A stretch of 64,000 bases of DNA from JAJYLM01 sp964547905 (GTDB taxonomy: Bacteria > JAMCPX01). The notes under the pieces are model-generated. The model ran no database searches. It saw nothing but the letters and a program-made list of their open reading frames with translations, and was not told the origin of the DNA. A program made the translations under genes and the position numbers. The stretch spans positions 1-64,000 of the forward strand of contig CAZJPN010000007.1 of the NCBI GenBank assembly GCA_964547905.1, given 5' to 3'. Of this stretch, positions 51,865 through 61,385 are shown in pieces; the stretch's first letter is position 1; each line of letters opens with the position of its first letter.

Positions 51865-52977
51865 TTAGACTTGTTTTTCGTATATCCTGTATGTCTTGTA
51901 TACCTTGCCGCCGATACGTTGTATCGCCCGGTTCATTTGCCTGTTGTCTTCGAGAATCCATGACATCTCTGCGCCCTGATACCCCTTTTTGAGCCCATTT
52001 AACCATGTTTGATAATAAAGAAGCGCACCGATACCAAGGTACTGATATTCCGGTATAACGCCGAGTGTAAAAACACGCATGGTCTTTATTCTGGATTTTG
52101 CCAGCAAAAATTTAAATACACCAAATGGAAACAACCTTCCGTTCATTGATTTTGCCGCAACATTGTAATCGGGCAGTGAAAGTGAAAAACCAGTCGGTTT
52201 TCCTCCTACGCTTGCAACCATTGCAAGTTTCGGATCAACTATATGTTTAAGAGACTTTGCAATAAAATCGAACTCTTCTCCTGTTAACGGTACAAATCCC
52301 CAGTTCCTTGCCCATGCTTTGTTATATATCCCCTTAATTATCTCAATCTCCTCATTAAACTTCCTCATATTTACGTAACGGAGGCTTATATTGTCCCTGC
52401 GTTTAATCTTTTCGATGGCTTTATCCAGCATCTTGGGTGTTTCTTGTGCTGCTATATAATATGCATATAAGTCTTTTGCTTTTTTTAGTCCGAACTTCTC
52501 ATAATAGTCTAAATAGTATTTTGGATTGTACGTCATCTCTATAATAGGATCCGAATCAAAACCATTTATGAGTAAACCGCATTCATGGTTTGTATTGAAA
52601 TTAAAAGGTCCCATAATCTTTTTATAACCATTTTCTCTTGTCCATAGCATTGCTCTGCTAAAAAGAGCCTCTGCATACCTGTACTCCGGCAGACATTCGA
52701 AAAAGCCAAAAAATGCAGATTGCTCTTCCCAGAATTTTATATAACCATTATCAGCATGCGCTGATATCGTACCGACTATTTCGCTGTTTTCTATTGCCAT
52801 AAAAAGCGAGACAGATGCGGTTTTGAAATAAGGGTTTTTTGAACTATCGAAGAATTGCATCCTCTCCGATATAATTGGAGGAACCCAGTGATTATTGTTC
52901 TTATATACCTTCCAGGGAAACTTGATAAATTTTTTTAAATCCTCTTTGCTTTTAACCTCAACAATTGTTACAGACAT
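51865..52977 (-). CDS. GNAT-superfamily acetyltransferase-like protein
   Basis: This 370-residue protein contains a GNAT-like N-terminal region (FIKFPWKVYKNNNHWVPP, FMAIENSEIVGTISA) and a C-terminal half with TLGVIPEYQYLGIGALLYYQTW, the acetyl-CoA pyrophosphate loop. It resembles the uncharacterised YghO group. The substrate is unknown. A GGAG precedes the ATG. It is monocistronic and converges with hemW. Confidence 0.75.
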   Translation of the reverse strand: MSVTIVEVKSKEDLKKFIKFPWKVYKNNNHWVPPIISERMQFFDSSKNPYFKTASVSLFMAIENSEIVGTISAHADNGYIKFWEEQSAFFGFFECLPEYRYAEALFSRAMLWTRENGYKKIMGPFNFNTNHECGLLINGFDSDPIIEMTYNPKYYLDYYEKFGLKKAKDLYAYYIAAQETPKMLDKAIEKIKRRDNISLRYVNMRKFNEEIEIIKGIYNKAWARNWGFVPLTGEEFDFIAKSLKHIVDPKLAMVASVGGKPTGFSLSLPDYNVAAKSMNGRLFPFGVFKFLLAKSRIKTMRVFTLGVIPEYQYLGIGALLYYQTWLNGLKKGYQGAEMSWILEDNRQMNRAIQRIGGKVYKTYRIYEKQV

Positions 52978-53234
52978 ATTTTATATCTCCTAAAAAATAA
53001 TGAGAGCCCAATTCAACATCTTGATAAAACAAGAATATAAAGATTAACCTTTAATATTATGTAAGAACCCGTAACACAGCACACGATTTAATGTCAATAG
53101 TATTGAATTTATCATATTAATTCAGAAACTGCTATTCTGTTTAGCCGGAAAATCATAGTTTAATCCATCTTCACCGTTGTGCCCTCCGGTGTAGAAGATC
53201 TTTTTATTTTTAAAGGTATATCAATATTTCGCAG

Positions 53235-54230
53235 CTAATTTTGTAAACCCCGTACCTGCTCAACCATATTATCTACAGTATTTATAACAAGTTCCGGTTG
53301 ATCAAGCTGAATAAAATGTCCGCTCTTTTCTGCTATGATCTGTTTTGCACCTGGTATACTCTTAACAAGATCGGTCTGCAGCTCCTTCCATTGATCGAAC
53401 AATCCGCAGCTTATCAAAAATGGCGGATACTGTATTGGTAAAGCGGCACTAAGAACGACTACTGGTGGAGCATCCGAAACCTTAATTACGGGATAACGTT
53501 TGTTAAATAAAACTTCACTTTCGTGTAGTGCATCCAGCTCATCGTATATTGTCTGATAAGACGTTGCCTTATACGCAAAAGAGTAAGCAATTGGCCGAAG
53601 TTTTTTGGGCAGTTCGGGTATTATAATGCTCGAAGGCATGTGAAGAAGACGTGGAATACCAAATGGCGCTCCAAGTTTCCCTAAATAGACATAAAATTTA
53701 AGGTCGTTTTCGAATCTGTCCAGTTGCTCCTTTGGTATTTTTTTATCCATATCCCTGTTTACCGAGTCAACAAGAATAAGACCGGCAGTTTCTGTAGGAT
53801 GTTCTACCGCAAAAAGCTGTACATATACCCCACCAAGTGATTGTCCTACGAGTATATAAGGACCTTTCACGTTAGCTTCTATAAGTAATTCCTGAAGTTC
53901 TTTTACTATTTCCTGAGCTGTCCGCGGTTTTGGACCCGGATCGCTCCAACCATATCCTGCCCTGTCGTAAGAACAAACCTCTGTCGTTTTTGAAATCTCA
54001 GGCTGTACCCGACTCCAGTCAAGGGAATAACTCGAAAGCCCTGCTTCGAGGATCACTACAGGACTCCCGCTACCGGTACAATATATATGCATTTTATGAC
54101 CGTATACATTTATAAGCCTGCCTGGAGGTGGGTATTCGTAATGCTCTTCTGCAAAGCTCGTAGAGACAAAAACACCTGTGACTAAAACTATAAGGCTTAA
54201 AATAGATACTATAAACCTTCTCCTCTTCAT
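53235..54230 (-). CDS. Exported alpha/beta hydrolase
   Basis: This alpha/beta hydrolase has about 331 residues and starts at the ATG 54230, where GGGAGG lies 7 nt upstream (a TTG 6 codons earlier is less likely). A basic, hydrophobic signal peptide ends near STSFAEE. The nucleophile elbow is GQSLGGVYVQLF, the oxyanion region is VVILEAGLSSYSLDW, and the catalytic His is in KSGHFIQLDQPE. It is probably a periplasmic esterase or peptidase-like hydrolase. The promoter region upstream has a TTGACA about 105 bp before the ATG. Substrate and pathway are unknown. Confidence 0.85.
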   Translation of the reverse strand: MKRRRFIVSILSLIVLVTGVFVSTSFAEEHYEYPPPGRLINVYGHKMHIYCTGSGSPVVILEAGLSSYSLDWSRVQPEISKTTEVCSYDRAGYGWSDPGPKPRTAQEIVKELQELLIEANVKGPYILVGQSLGGVYVQLFAVEHPTETAGLILVDSVNRDMDKKIPKEQLDRFENDLKFYVYLGKLGAPFGIPRLLHMPSSIIIPELPKKLRPIAYSFAYKATSYQTIYDELDALHESEVLFNKRYPVIKVSDAPPVVVLSAALPIQYPPFLISCGLFDQWKELQTDLVKSIPGAKQIIAEKSGHFIQLDQPELVINTVDNMVEQVRGLQN

Positions 54231-54396
54231 TTTACGACCTCCCAACAAAAAATTTATTTTTTACCAAAACCCCTGTTGAATAAAGCGAAATGATGTAAAT
54301 GATATTTTTTATTTATTAAAGAATATGCATAGTGTCAAGAATATTATAATCAACGGTCATTTAAAGTCCAAAAGGGGGGGTTGCTACGCAATCGTT

Positions 54397-56115
54397 TTAC
54401 CTTAATTTTCTCGGGAGCATTGCACCTTCCTCAAACTGCTCTGCAGAAAGATACCATTGGACAAGCACGCCTTCCTTTACCTTAGCCTCCGGAGGTTTCC
54501 ATACAGATAACCTTTGTTTTATTTCAACGTCAGAAATACCTACAGAGACATTCCTTTTATCTATGTCGATGGTAATACGATCTCCGTCTCTGATGATGGC
54601 AATAGGACCTCCAACCTGTGCCTCCGGCGAAATATAGCCGACATAGAGTGCACCAGTCGTTGCACCGGAAAATCTTGAGTCCGTGATAACTGCAACATCG
54701 TGCAAACCAAGAGAACCAAGGATCAGTACTGTTCTAAAGTTTTCGGCAAATCCAGGCCCTCCTCTCGGCCCCTGGTATCTTAAAACCACCACATCCCCGG
54801 ATTGGATCTCTCCATTCAGTATGGCAAATATCGCAAGTTGTTCTTCGTCAAAACATTTTGCCTGACCTACAAAACGTCTGTTCTCCTTTTTTACTATGGT
54901 ATATCGTGCAAGCGCACCGTTTGGTGCAAGATTGCCGCGCATAACCACGATGCCGCCGAATGGAGAGATCGCCCTCTCAATAGGAAGAATGACACGATCA
55001 TTGTACACTCTCGTCCTTTTTAATCTATCACCGAGGGTTTCCCCTGTTACCGTAGGTCTGCTGCCATCCACATCCTGTTCTAATCTTTTCAACACTGCCA
55101 TTGGACCGCCGGCATTGTGCAGATCGATCATGGTAAATGGCCCGCTCGGTCTTACAGGTACAAGGTAAGGGGTCTTGTCAGATATATCTGATACAGTGCC
55201 GAGATTAACATCCAATGACATGGTATACGCAAGGGCAAGCAGATGAAGTACGCCGTTCGTGCTTGCAGATGCCGCCATGATAACTCTCAGTGCATCTTTT
55301 ATTGCTGATGCTGTTACGAAATCCTTGAACCTTTTGCCCTGCCTTACGAGATTTACAATAGCATAGCCAGTCTGTTTGGCAAGCCTTATTCTCTGCATAA
55401 GATTGCCGCCGGATGTCGTTGATATACCGGGCAGGGTTAATCCCATAACCTCTGTCGCCATCTGTACGGTATTCGATGTAGTAAGCTCCGGACAGGCGCC
55501 GCAGGATGTCACCCACTTATCTTCCATATTGTACATGGTTTTTTGAAACTCTTCCTCACTCATCTTCCCAGAAAGGGTTCTGTTTACACCTTCGAGGATC
55601 ACATCGGTTGGAAATGTTGTCTGCTTGCCTTCAAACATGCCTGGTTCAGCAGGTCCGCCCGTGTAAAAAATTGTAGGCAGGTTGAGCCTTGCACCTGCAA
55701 GCCAGAGCCCAGGCACAGATTTGTCGCAGGTACCCATCATAACAACCCCATCCGCTCCAAGATTTTTCACCTGGATCTCGACTGAGTCGGCTATCGCATC
55801 CCTCTGCGGCAGATCATACAAGAGCAGCGTTGGATCCAGCGAGCCGTCCTTGCAGTAGCCGCCGCAAGGTCCTATGGTATTAAACTCAACGGGTGTCCCG
55901 CCTGCAAGGTAAATACCCGATTTGACCGCATCTGCAAGCGCCTTGAGATGTATATGTCCAATACCGGCGTCCTGCATGGAATTGGCTATAACGATAAGGG
56001 GCCTGTCGAGCTCTTCATCCGTAAACCCGCTTGCCTTGTAGAAAAACCGGTGCGTCTTTACCTGTGAAAACAATTCGAGTGATTTCAAAATTTGTTCTTT
56101 TGTAAGCTTTTCCAT
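54397..56115 (-). CDS. IlvD/Edd-family dehydratase with atypical cysteine set
   Basis: This Fe-S dehydratase has about 572 residues. The ATG at 56115 has GAAGGA 7 nt upstream; another ATG lies at 56133. The cluster cysteines in GTCDKSVPG (Cys130) and SCGACPE (Cys208) are kept, but the usual first ligand of IlvD and sugar-acid dehydratases (in NSW..PCN.HL) is replaced: here NSMQDAGIGHIHL has no Cys. Two additional Cys occur in IGPCGGYCKDGS (84, 88). This argues for a sugar-acid dehydratase-like paralogue rather than true dihydroxyacid dehydratase. It follows the GMC oxidoreductase gene by 78 bp. Confidence 0.8.
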   Translation of the reverse strand: MEKLTKEQILKSLELFSQVKTHRFFYKASGFTDEELDRPLIVIANSMQDAGIGHIHLKALADAVKSGIYLAGGTPVEFNTIGPCGGYCKDGSLDPTLLLYDLPQRDAIADSVEIQVKNLGADGVVMMGTCDKSVPGLWLAGARLNLPTIFYTGGPAEPGMFEGKQTTFPTDVILEGVNRTLSGKMSEEEFQKTMYNMEDKWVTSCGACPELTTSNTVQMATEVMGLTLPGISTTSGGNLMQRIRLAKQTGYAIVNLVRQGKRFKDFVTASAIKDALRVIMAASASTNGVLHLLALAYTMSLDVNLGTVSDISDKTPYLVPVRPSGPFTMIDLHNAGGPMAVLKRLEQDVDGSRPTVTGETLGDRLKRTRVYNDRVILPIERAISPFGGIVVMRGNLAPNGALARYTIVKKENRRFVGQAKCFDEEQLAIFAILNGEIQSGDVVVLRYQGPRGGPGFAENFRTVLILGSLGLHDVAVITDSRFSGATTGALYVGYISPEAQVGGPIAIIRDGDRITIDIDKRNVSVGISDVEIKQRLSVWKPPEAKVKEGVLVQWYLSAEQFEEGAMLPRKLR

Positions 56116-56193
56116 AAACCCATCCTTCTCCATCTCACAACTATAGAATTACCGAAAAACCATAAGCCCTATTCTTAATTCAAGAACATGCAT

Positions 56194-58077
56194 TCACTGC
56201 CCGATGATCTGCTCTCCAACCTTTGTTGCCATGCTCATTATCGTAATCTGAGGATTGAGTCTTGTTGATGTCGGGAACAAAGAGGCGTCCGCAACATAAA
56301 GCCCTTTTACCTCGTATGTTTCTCCATCTGGTTTTACAACGGCTGTTTTTTCGTCGCCGCCCATCATAGCGGTACCCATGGGATGAAAAGCCATAAGTTC
56401 GAGTGACCATGCAGGCGGTAGTTCATTCAGCAGATCATCAGCCTCTTGCGCACTGTGGATAACAGGCTTTGTAGCGATCTGCGTGTGAACCTCTGAAGCG
56501 CCTGCTGCAAACCAGACCTTTGCCGTTATTGCAATGGATTTAACCATCCTTACATGATCCTCTTTCAATAGATTATAAATAATCATGGGGCTGCCTTTTT
56601 CGCCAAGGCCTGGCAATACCCTTCCGGAACCTGTATCGGATATGAGTGCGCCGAATGAGCCTATATACGCATACTTGTCCATCAGATCGGAATGCCGTTT
56701 GCCTGAAAAGGGAACAGATTGAGACAACACGGAAGGAGGAACAAACTGCCCTTGTATGAAGATACCTTCATCCACGTAGTTATGTATATTATAGCCTTGC
56801 GGCACGCCGATCCAGCCGTCCACGCGTTCATCGAACACGGCAGACACGCGGGCTGCAGGATGTATATGAAGGTTCTTACCTATGCGTGGATGCCTTAAAC
56901 CGTTCTTCTTCAAAAAAACAGGCGTATTGATTGCACCGGCAGCTACGACAACACGGTTGGCACGCACGGTAATAGTTTTAGATGTTGCCTTTCCATGACC
57001 ATCAACAAATACACCACTTACTCCTGTAACTCTATTGCCTTCCATAATCAATTTCACAGCCTTTGTGTTGGAATACAATGTCGCCCCTTGCTTTATAGCA
57101 TCTGGTATAAAGTTGAGCATTGTTGCCTGCTTCGCATCCATTGGACAGCCAAATGCGCAGAATGCACAGCCATCACATTCATAGGCATTCCTCGGTATGG
57201 GTGCACCTGCAAGCCCGAGTGCCTCTGTTCCCTTTCTGAAAATACCGCTGTTCTTGCCAAATATATTTTCAGGCACAGTCTCCACATGAATTTCCTTTTC
57301 TACAAATGAGGCGAGTCTGGCATAATCATCATCCGTAAGCCAGTTTATACCATACTGATCGTGCCAGTTTTTAATTACAGATGACGGCAGCCTGTAACAC
57401 GTGCCCGAATTTATCGTCGTTGTCCCGCCAACTGCTATACCGAGGGGTATTATTATCGGCGGTGTGCCGAAGGATGTTATAAATCCGTGATCCCTGTAAA
57501 CGGTCCTCAGGGCATCAACAGGCTTTTGAGTAAAATCCTCCCCGGTAAGGTACATTCCCTCCTCAAGAATAACTGTTTTCATTCCGGCCTTTGCAACAGT
57601 GTATGCGGCCGCTGCTCCGCCCGCGCCTGTACCTATGACACACACGTCTGCATCTATAGTTATATCTTTATCCGTTTTAGCGCCGTCAAAGAATGCAGGT
57701 TTTTTAACCCTGCCTTTAATGTCTTCACAATGCCTTGTGAAACCAAGCTTGCGTTCGATATCATCGACAGAATAGTAAGAGAGTGTTACAAACAGCTTGA
57801 GTACCATCAAAATATTCCCGCCTATCCTCCCGTGAAAGCTGGCGATGTATTCGGACCTTGCATCGATTCCCATCCTTGAAAGCCTCGTAAATCTTGTGAA
57901 CAGAGGAAGGTATTCCACGGTGTATAACAAAAATGGAAAAATGAACTTTACGAGGAACGGTGCATCTTTCAGATAGTTTTCAAGTTGCACAAGTGATTTT
58001 TGTTTTACACTGTCGGACATATCCGGCTTTTGAACAATAGCCTCGAGCAGGCTTATAAAGAGTTTTTGTCTATTCAT
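56194..58077 (-). CDS. GMC-family FAD oxidoreductase with ferredoxin-type cysteine motif
   Basis: This flavoprotein has about 627 residues. The start is placed at the ATG 58077 with GGGAGGAG 8 nt upstream; an ATG at 58134 adds a stretch (DTNPLLKGG) that is repeat-derived. The FAD loop is DVCVIGTGAGGAAAAYTVAKAG (149-154). CDGCAFCAFGCPMD (Cys301, 304, 307, 311) follows CxxCxxCxxxCP, a [4Fe-4S] ferredoxin pattern. The C-terminal GMC block has HPMGTAMMG and TSTRLNPQITIMSMA. About 140 N-terminal residues with a hydrophobic patch suggest membrane contact. The substrate is probably an alcohol or polyol; long-chain alcohol or sugar oxidation is possible. Confidence 0.83.
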   Translation of the reverse strand: MNRQKLFISLLEAIVQKPDMSDSVKQKSLVQLENYLKDAPFLVKFIFPFLLYTVEYLPLFTRFTRLSRMGIDARSEYIASFHGRIGGNILMVLKLFVTLSYYSVDDIERKLGFTRHCEDIKGRVKKPAFFDGAKTDKDITIDADVCVIGTGAGGAAAAYTVAKAGMKTVILEEGMYLTGEDFTQKPVDALRTVYRDHGFITSFGTPPIIIPLGIAVGGTTTINSGTCYRLPSSVIKNWHDQYGINWLTDDDYARLASFVEKEIHVETVPENIFGKNSGIFRKGTEALGLAGAPIPRNAYECDGCAFCAFGCPMDAKQATMLNFIPDAIKQGATLYSNTKAVKLIMEGNRVTGVSGVFVDGHGKATSKTITVRANRVVVAAGAINTPVFLKKNGLRHPRIGKNLHIHPAARVSAVFDERVDGWIGVPQGYNIHNYVDEGIFIQGQFVPPSVLSQSVPFSGKRHSDLMDKYAYIGSFGALISDTGSGRVLPGLGEKGSPMIIYNLLKEDHVRMVKSIAITAKVWFAAGASEVHTQIATKPVIHSAQEADDLLNELPPAWSLELMAFHPMGTAMMGGDEKTAVVKPDGETYEVKGLYVADASLFPTSTRLNPQITIMSMATKVGEQIIGQ

Positions 58078-58080
58078 AAC

Positions 58081-58112
58081 AATTACTCCTCCCTTGAGTA
58101 AGGGGTTAGTAT
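58081..58112. repeat. Short palindromic-repeat remnant at the GMC gene start
   Basis: On the minus strand this reads TAACCCCTTACTCAAGGGAG then GAGTAA, resembling one arm of the nested element at 36762-36852. The AGGGAGGAG of this remnant coincides with the ribosome binding site of the GMC oxidoreductase. Confidence 0.45.
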
Positions 58113-58245
58113 CACCGAAGCTTGAATTTGTCATTAGAAATGAATAAACAAAATGGGAAATAAGGAGATCGTCATCCCAACATGCATTCTTTATTCCTTG
58201 ACTCCGGGCAAGAAATAGAATATCTCCATAAAAATAAGTAAGGTC

Positions 58246-59235
58246 ATGGCAGCCAAAGGAGCAAAGAAAATAAAGAAAGAAATTCTTCCATATTTGTATA
58301 CAATCGAGATCCCGCTTCCCGGAAATCCATTAAAGGCACTGAATTCTTATGTCATCAAGGGAACAGACCGGAACCTCATCATCGATACCGGCTTCAACCG
58401 CAAGGAGTGTTTCGAGGCTATGCAGACCGGATTGAAGGAACTCGGGGTTGATCTCGACAGAACGGATATTTTCCTGACCCATCTGCATGCGGACCACACG
58501 GGGCTTGTTTCAAGATTGGCGGCGAAAGGCAGCATCGTTTATTTCAACGAGCCCGATTTGACAGATTCAAAAAGCGGCTGGGATAAAATGCTTGCCTACG
58601 CAGTTGCGAATGGATTTCCCGAGGATCAGTTGGAAGCAGCCTTCAAAAACCATCCCGGATATAAGTACAGTCCGGAGAAGATGCCGGATTACACGATTCT
58701 CAAAGACGGCGATAAGCTGGACATCGGGGCATATCATTTTACATGCATTCAGACCCCGGGGCATACGCGGGGGCACATGTGCCTTTATGACGCGGCCAAG
58801 AGGCTATTTATTTCGGGTGACCACATACTGAATGATATTACACCCAACATCGCCTGTTTTTCCGAATATGGAGACCCGCTGAAAGATTACCTCAACAGCC
58901 TCAAGAGGGTCGAAGAACTCGACATAGACAAGGTTCTACCGGGACACCGCAGTATAATCAACAACCATCGTGCCAGGATCGAAGAACTTAAAATTCACCA
59001 TAACCAACGTGTGAATGAGATACTCGAGATCCTGAACAAGGGACCACAGAACGCCTTTCGGATTGCCTCATTGATGACATGGAACATCACCTATAAGTCA
59101 TGGGACATGTTCCCGGTATCCCAGAAATGGTTTGCGACAGGGGAAGCCATCACCCACTTGCGTTTTCTTGAAAACAACGGCAAGATAAAAAAAGATCTGG
59201 AAGGAAATGTTTTCATCTTCAGCATCAACCGATAA
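58246..59235 (+). CDS. MBL-fold metallohydrolase with C-terminal winged helix
   Basis: This 329-residue hydrolase has the zinc motif FLTHLHADHTGLVSRL (HxHxDH), then TPGHTRGHMCLY, FISGDHILND and the late His in VLPGHRSII, giving a full dinuclear site. From about residue 245 a helical winged-helix-like C-terminal region follows, as in glyoxalase II-like LACTB2 relatives. It may be a thioesterase or nuclease-like hydrolase; the substrate is unknown. It is divergent from the GMC gene. Confidence 0.82.
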   Translation: MAAKGAKKIKKEILPYLYTIEIPLPGNPLKALNSYVIKGTDRNLIIDTGFNRKECFEAMQTGLKELGVDLDRTDIFLTHLHADHTGLVSRLAAKGSIVYFNEPDLTDSKSGWDKMLAYAVANGFPEDQLEAAFKNHPGYKYSPEKMPDYTILKDGDKLDIGAYHFTCIQTPGHTRGHMCLYDAAKRLFISGDHILNDITPNIACFSEYGDPLKDYLNSLKRVEELDIDKVLPGHRSIINNHRARIEELKIHHNQRVNEILEILNKGPQNAFRIASLMTWNITYKSWDMFPVSQKWFATGEAITHLRFLENNGKIKKDLEGNVFIFSINR

Positions 59236-59263
59236 ACTTTGTCGGAGTTAACCTTTTAAACAA

Positions 59264-59350
59264 CGGAGAGGGTGAGATTCGAACTCACGTTCGCCTTTCG
59301 ACGAAAACCGCTTAGCAGGCGGTTGCCTTCAGCCACTCGGCCACCTCTCC
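59264..59350 (-). tRNA. tRNA-Ser(GCU)
   Basis: The minus-strand 87-nt gene begins GGAGAGGTGGCCGAGTGG and closes with CCTCTCC plus a G discriminator. The anticodon loop is CTGCTAA (anticodon GCT) between CCGC and GCGG. The long variable arm and T-arm GAGTTCGAATCTC are clear. CCA is not encoded. It lies 24 bp after serS on the same strand. Confidence 0.95.
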
Positions 59351-59374
59351 AAGTCAAAAATCGTTTGAACCGTC

Positions 59375-60658
59375 TTACTTGTCCACAGGTTTTAAAACCG
59401 TAACACCATTCATATAGGGATGCAAGACATCTGGTATAATAACACTCCGATCCTCTTGTTGATAGTTCTCCAGTATCGCAACAACTGTTCTTCCAACCGC
59501 AAGTCCCGAACCGTTCAGTGTGTGTACATAAACAGGCTTTTCACCTTTTGAATGTCTGTATTTTATGCCTGCCCTTCTTGCCTGAAAATCTTCAAAATTG
59601 CTGCAGGACGATATCTCCCTATATTCATTTTGCCCTGGTAACCAGACCTCGATATCATAAGTCTTAGCCGCAGAAAAACCAAGATCACCGGAACACAGGT
59701 TAACAACTCTATAGTGGAGTTTTAATCTTTTTAACAATTCCTCTGCATCTGATAGGAGAGATTCGAGTTCATTGTACGAAGACTCTGGCTCTACGATCTT
59801 TACAAGCTCAACTTTATTGAACTGATGTTGTCGTATCAATCCCTTCGTATCTTTTCCGTATGAACCCGCCTCTTTTCTGAAACATGGTGAGTACGCTGTG
59901 TAATATTTCGGCAAATCTGCCCTTTCGAGTATCTCTTTTGCATGAATGTTCGTAATGGGTACCTCTGATGTAGGAATGAGGTACATGTCCTCACCTTCTA
60001 TTTTAAAAAGATCCTCTTTGAATTTCGGTAACTGTCCCGTACCTGTCATGCTATTACTATTAACGATAAATGGAATATAAAGCTCTATATAGCCCTGTTC
60101 TTTAGTATGTACATCAAGAAAAAAATTAATCAGTGCCCTTTCAAGTAAAGCGCCGGGCCCTTTGGAAACAGAAAAACCGGATGTTGCAATCTTTGTACCT
60201 TTTTCGAAATCAATGATATCGAGGCTTGTGGCAAGCTCGTCATGCGTATACGGAGTAATCGTGAATTCCCTTTTTTCCCCCCATATCTTTACTACGGGAT
60301 TGTCCTCGCTGGTTCTGCCGTAAACGACCGATGGATGGGGTAGGTTGGGTATTGTTAGAACGAAATTATTCAGTTCATTTTCAAGTACATCAAGCGACTT
60401 GTGAAGCTCGTCTATCTCTGCACCGATTGATTTTACCTCTTGTAAAAGCACGGTTGCATCTTCTGACTTTGATTTTTTTACACCGATATCTTTGGAAATG
60501 ATATTCCTTTTGTGTTTCAGATCTTCCACCTTTTTCAGCAGTTCCAATCTTTTCTCGTCCTTTTCGTAGAAAATCTTAAGCGAAATACTCATTCCCCTTT
60601 TGGCAAGAGCGTCTTCGACGAGTTTTTTGTTTTCACGCAATAATCTTATATCAAGCAT
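59375..60658 (-). CDS. serS: Seryl-tRNA synthetase
   Basis: SerRS (427 residues) charges tRNA-Ser. It has an N-terminal antiparallel coiled-coil arm (about 1-110), class II motif 2 (ACFRKEAGSYGKDTKGLIRQHQFNKVELV) and motif 3 (LNGSGLAVGRTVVAILEN). Length is usual. The tRNA-Ser(GCU) gene follows 24 bp downstream on the same strand, possibly in one transcript. No Shine-Dalgarno is seen before the ATG; TTGACT-N17-TAATCC (60693-60665) lies 6 bp upstream of it, with a weak -10. Confidence 0.97.
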   Translation of the reverse strand: MLDIRLLRENKKLVEDALAKRGMSISLKIFYEKDEKRLELLKKVEDLKHKRNIISKDIGVKKSKSEDATVLLQEVKSIGAEIDELHKSLDVLENELNNFVLTIPNLPHPSVVYGRTSEDNPVVKIWGEKREFTITPYTHDELATSLDIIDFEKGTKIATSGFSVSKGPGALLERALINFFLDVHTKEQGYIELYIPFIVNSNSMTGTGQLPKFKEDLFKIEGEDMYLIPTSEVPITNIHAKEILERADLPKYYTAYSPCFRKEAGSYGKDTKGLIRQHQFNKVELVKIVEPESSYNELESLLSDAEELLKRLKLHYRVVNLCSGDLGFSAAKTYDIEVWLPGQNEYREISSCSNFEDFQARRAGIKYRHSKGEKPVYVHTLNGSGLAVGRTVVAILENYQQEDRSVIIPDVLHPYMNGVTVLKPVDK

Positions 60659-60812
60659 ATCGTTGGATTAGCATTGTTCTATTGAGCAGTCAATATATGC
60701 ATACAGTTATCCGGGAATAATTGTCTAAAAATTAGTACTCTGTTTTGCTATAATTTCATGCTGATACCCAATATCACAGATACTGCCGTTTTAAGGTTAT
60801 GGAGTAAAGAGA

Positions 60813-61259
60813 TTATTGACCTGTTTCTACCTGCATAAATTTCCATACATAGATTATTGCAGCAGCCCCGAATATAAAACTGGCAAGGTTTATGATAAGC
60901 TCGAATATCATACCTACCTGGCTGTTGTTACCGTAAAGGATAAAGGCATATTTCCCGTTTTCTATGTTATACAGAGAATCCATCAACCCGAGATAAACAA
61001 ACGTCCCGCCCCCTATAATGCCCCAGAGTATCCCTTTCATGTTTTTTTTCAAAAGGTAATAGGCGGAAAGGAAAAATGCAAGGGTCATCCACATATCTGC
61101 CGCAACAAATGTTTTTTCGTAGATCATGTAACTTGATTCTTTTGGAAACGACTGGACGCTGTCCGGTACAAAGAAAAAGAACAGCCAGTATGCAATCGTG
61201 AGTACCCCTACCGTTATCTCAAGCACAATAAATGTTTTTGAAACATCCTTTTTTAACAT
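60813..61259 (-). CDS. Hypothetical small integral membrane protein
   Basis: This 148-residue protein has four hydrophobic segments (about 10-32, 51-70, 75-95, 115-140) and short hydrophilic loops. I recognise no family. A strong AGGAGG precedes the ATG. It stands alone between serS and lipA, with a palindromic repeat upstream at 61386-61428. Confidence 0.7.
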   Translation of the reverse strand: MLKKDVSKTFIVLEITVGVLTIAYWLFFFFVPDSVQSFPKESSYMIYEKTFVAADMWMTLAFFLSAYYLLKKNMKGILWGIIGGGTFVYLGLMDSLYNIENGKYAFILYGNNSQVGMIFELIINLASFIFGAAAIIYVWKFMQVETGQ

Positions 61260-61385
61260 ATATCCTCCTTATTAAGGTTATCACTTTCGAATCATTAATC
61301 CAATATTAAATACAAACTTCAGCACTTTTATTCCACTATCATTTTGATCCGCCTCGGCAGAGAAGCAATCTGCGTGTTTTTGAGG

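Noticed and set aside
53167..53212. Hairpin ATCTTC-ACCG ... CGGT-GTA-GAAGAT followed by a T-rich run, like a plus-strand rho-independent terminator
   Set aside because: No plus-strand gene lies within about 1.3 kb upstream; the nearest genes are on the minus strand, where the T-run is on the wrong side. The stem also has a 3-nt bulge.
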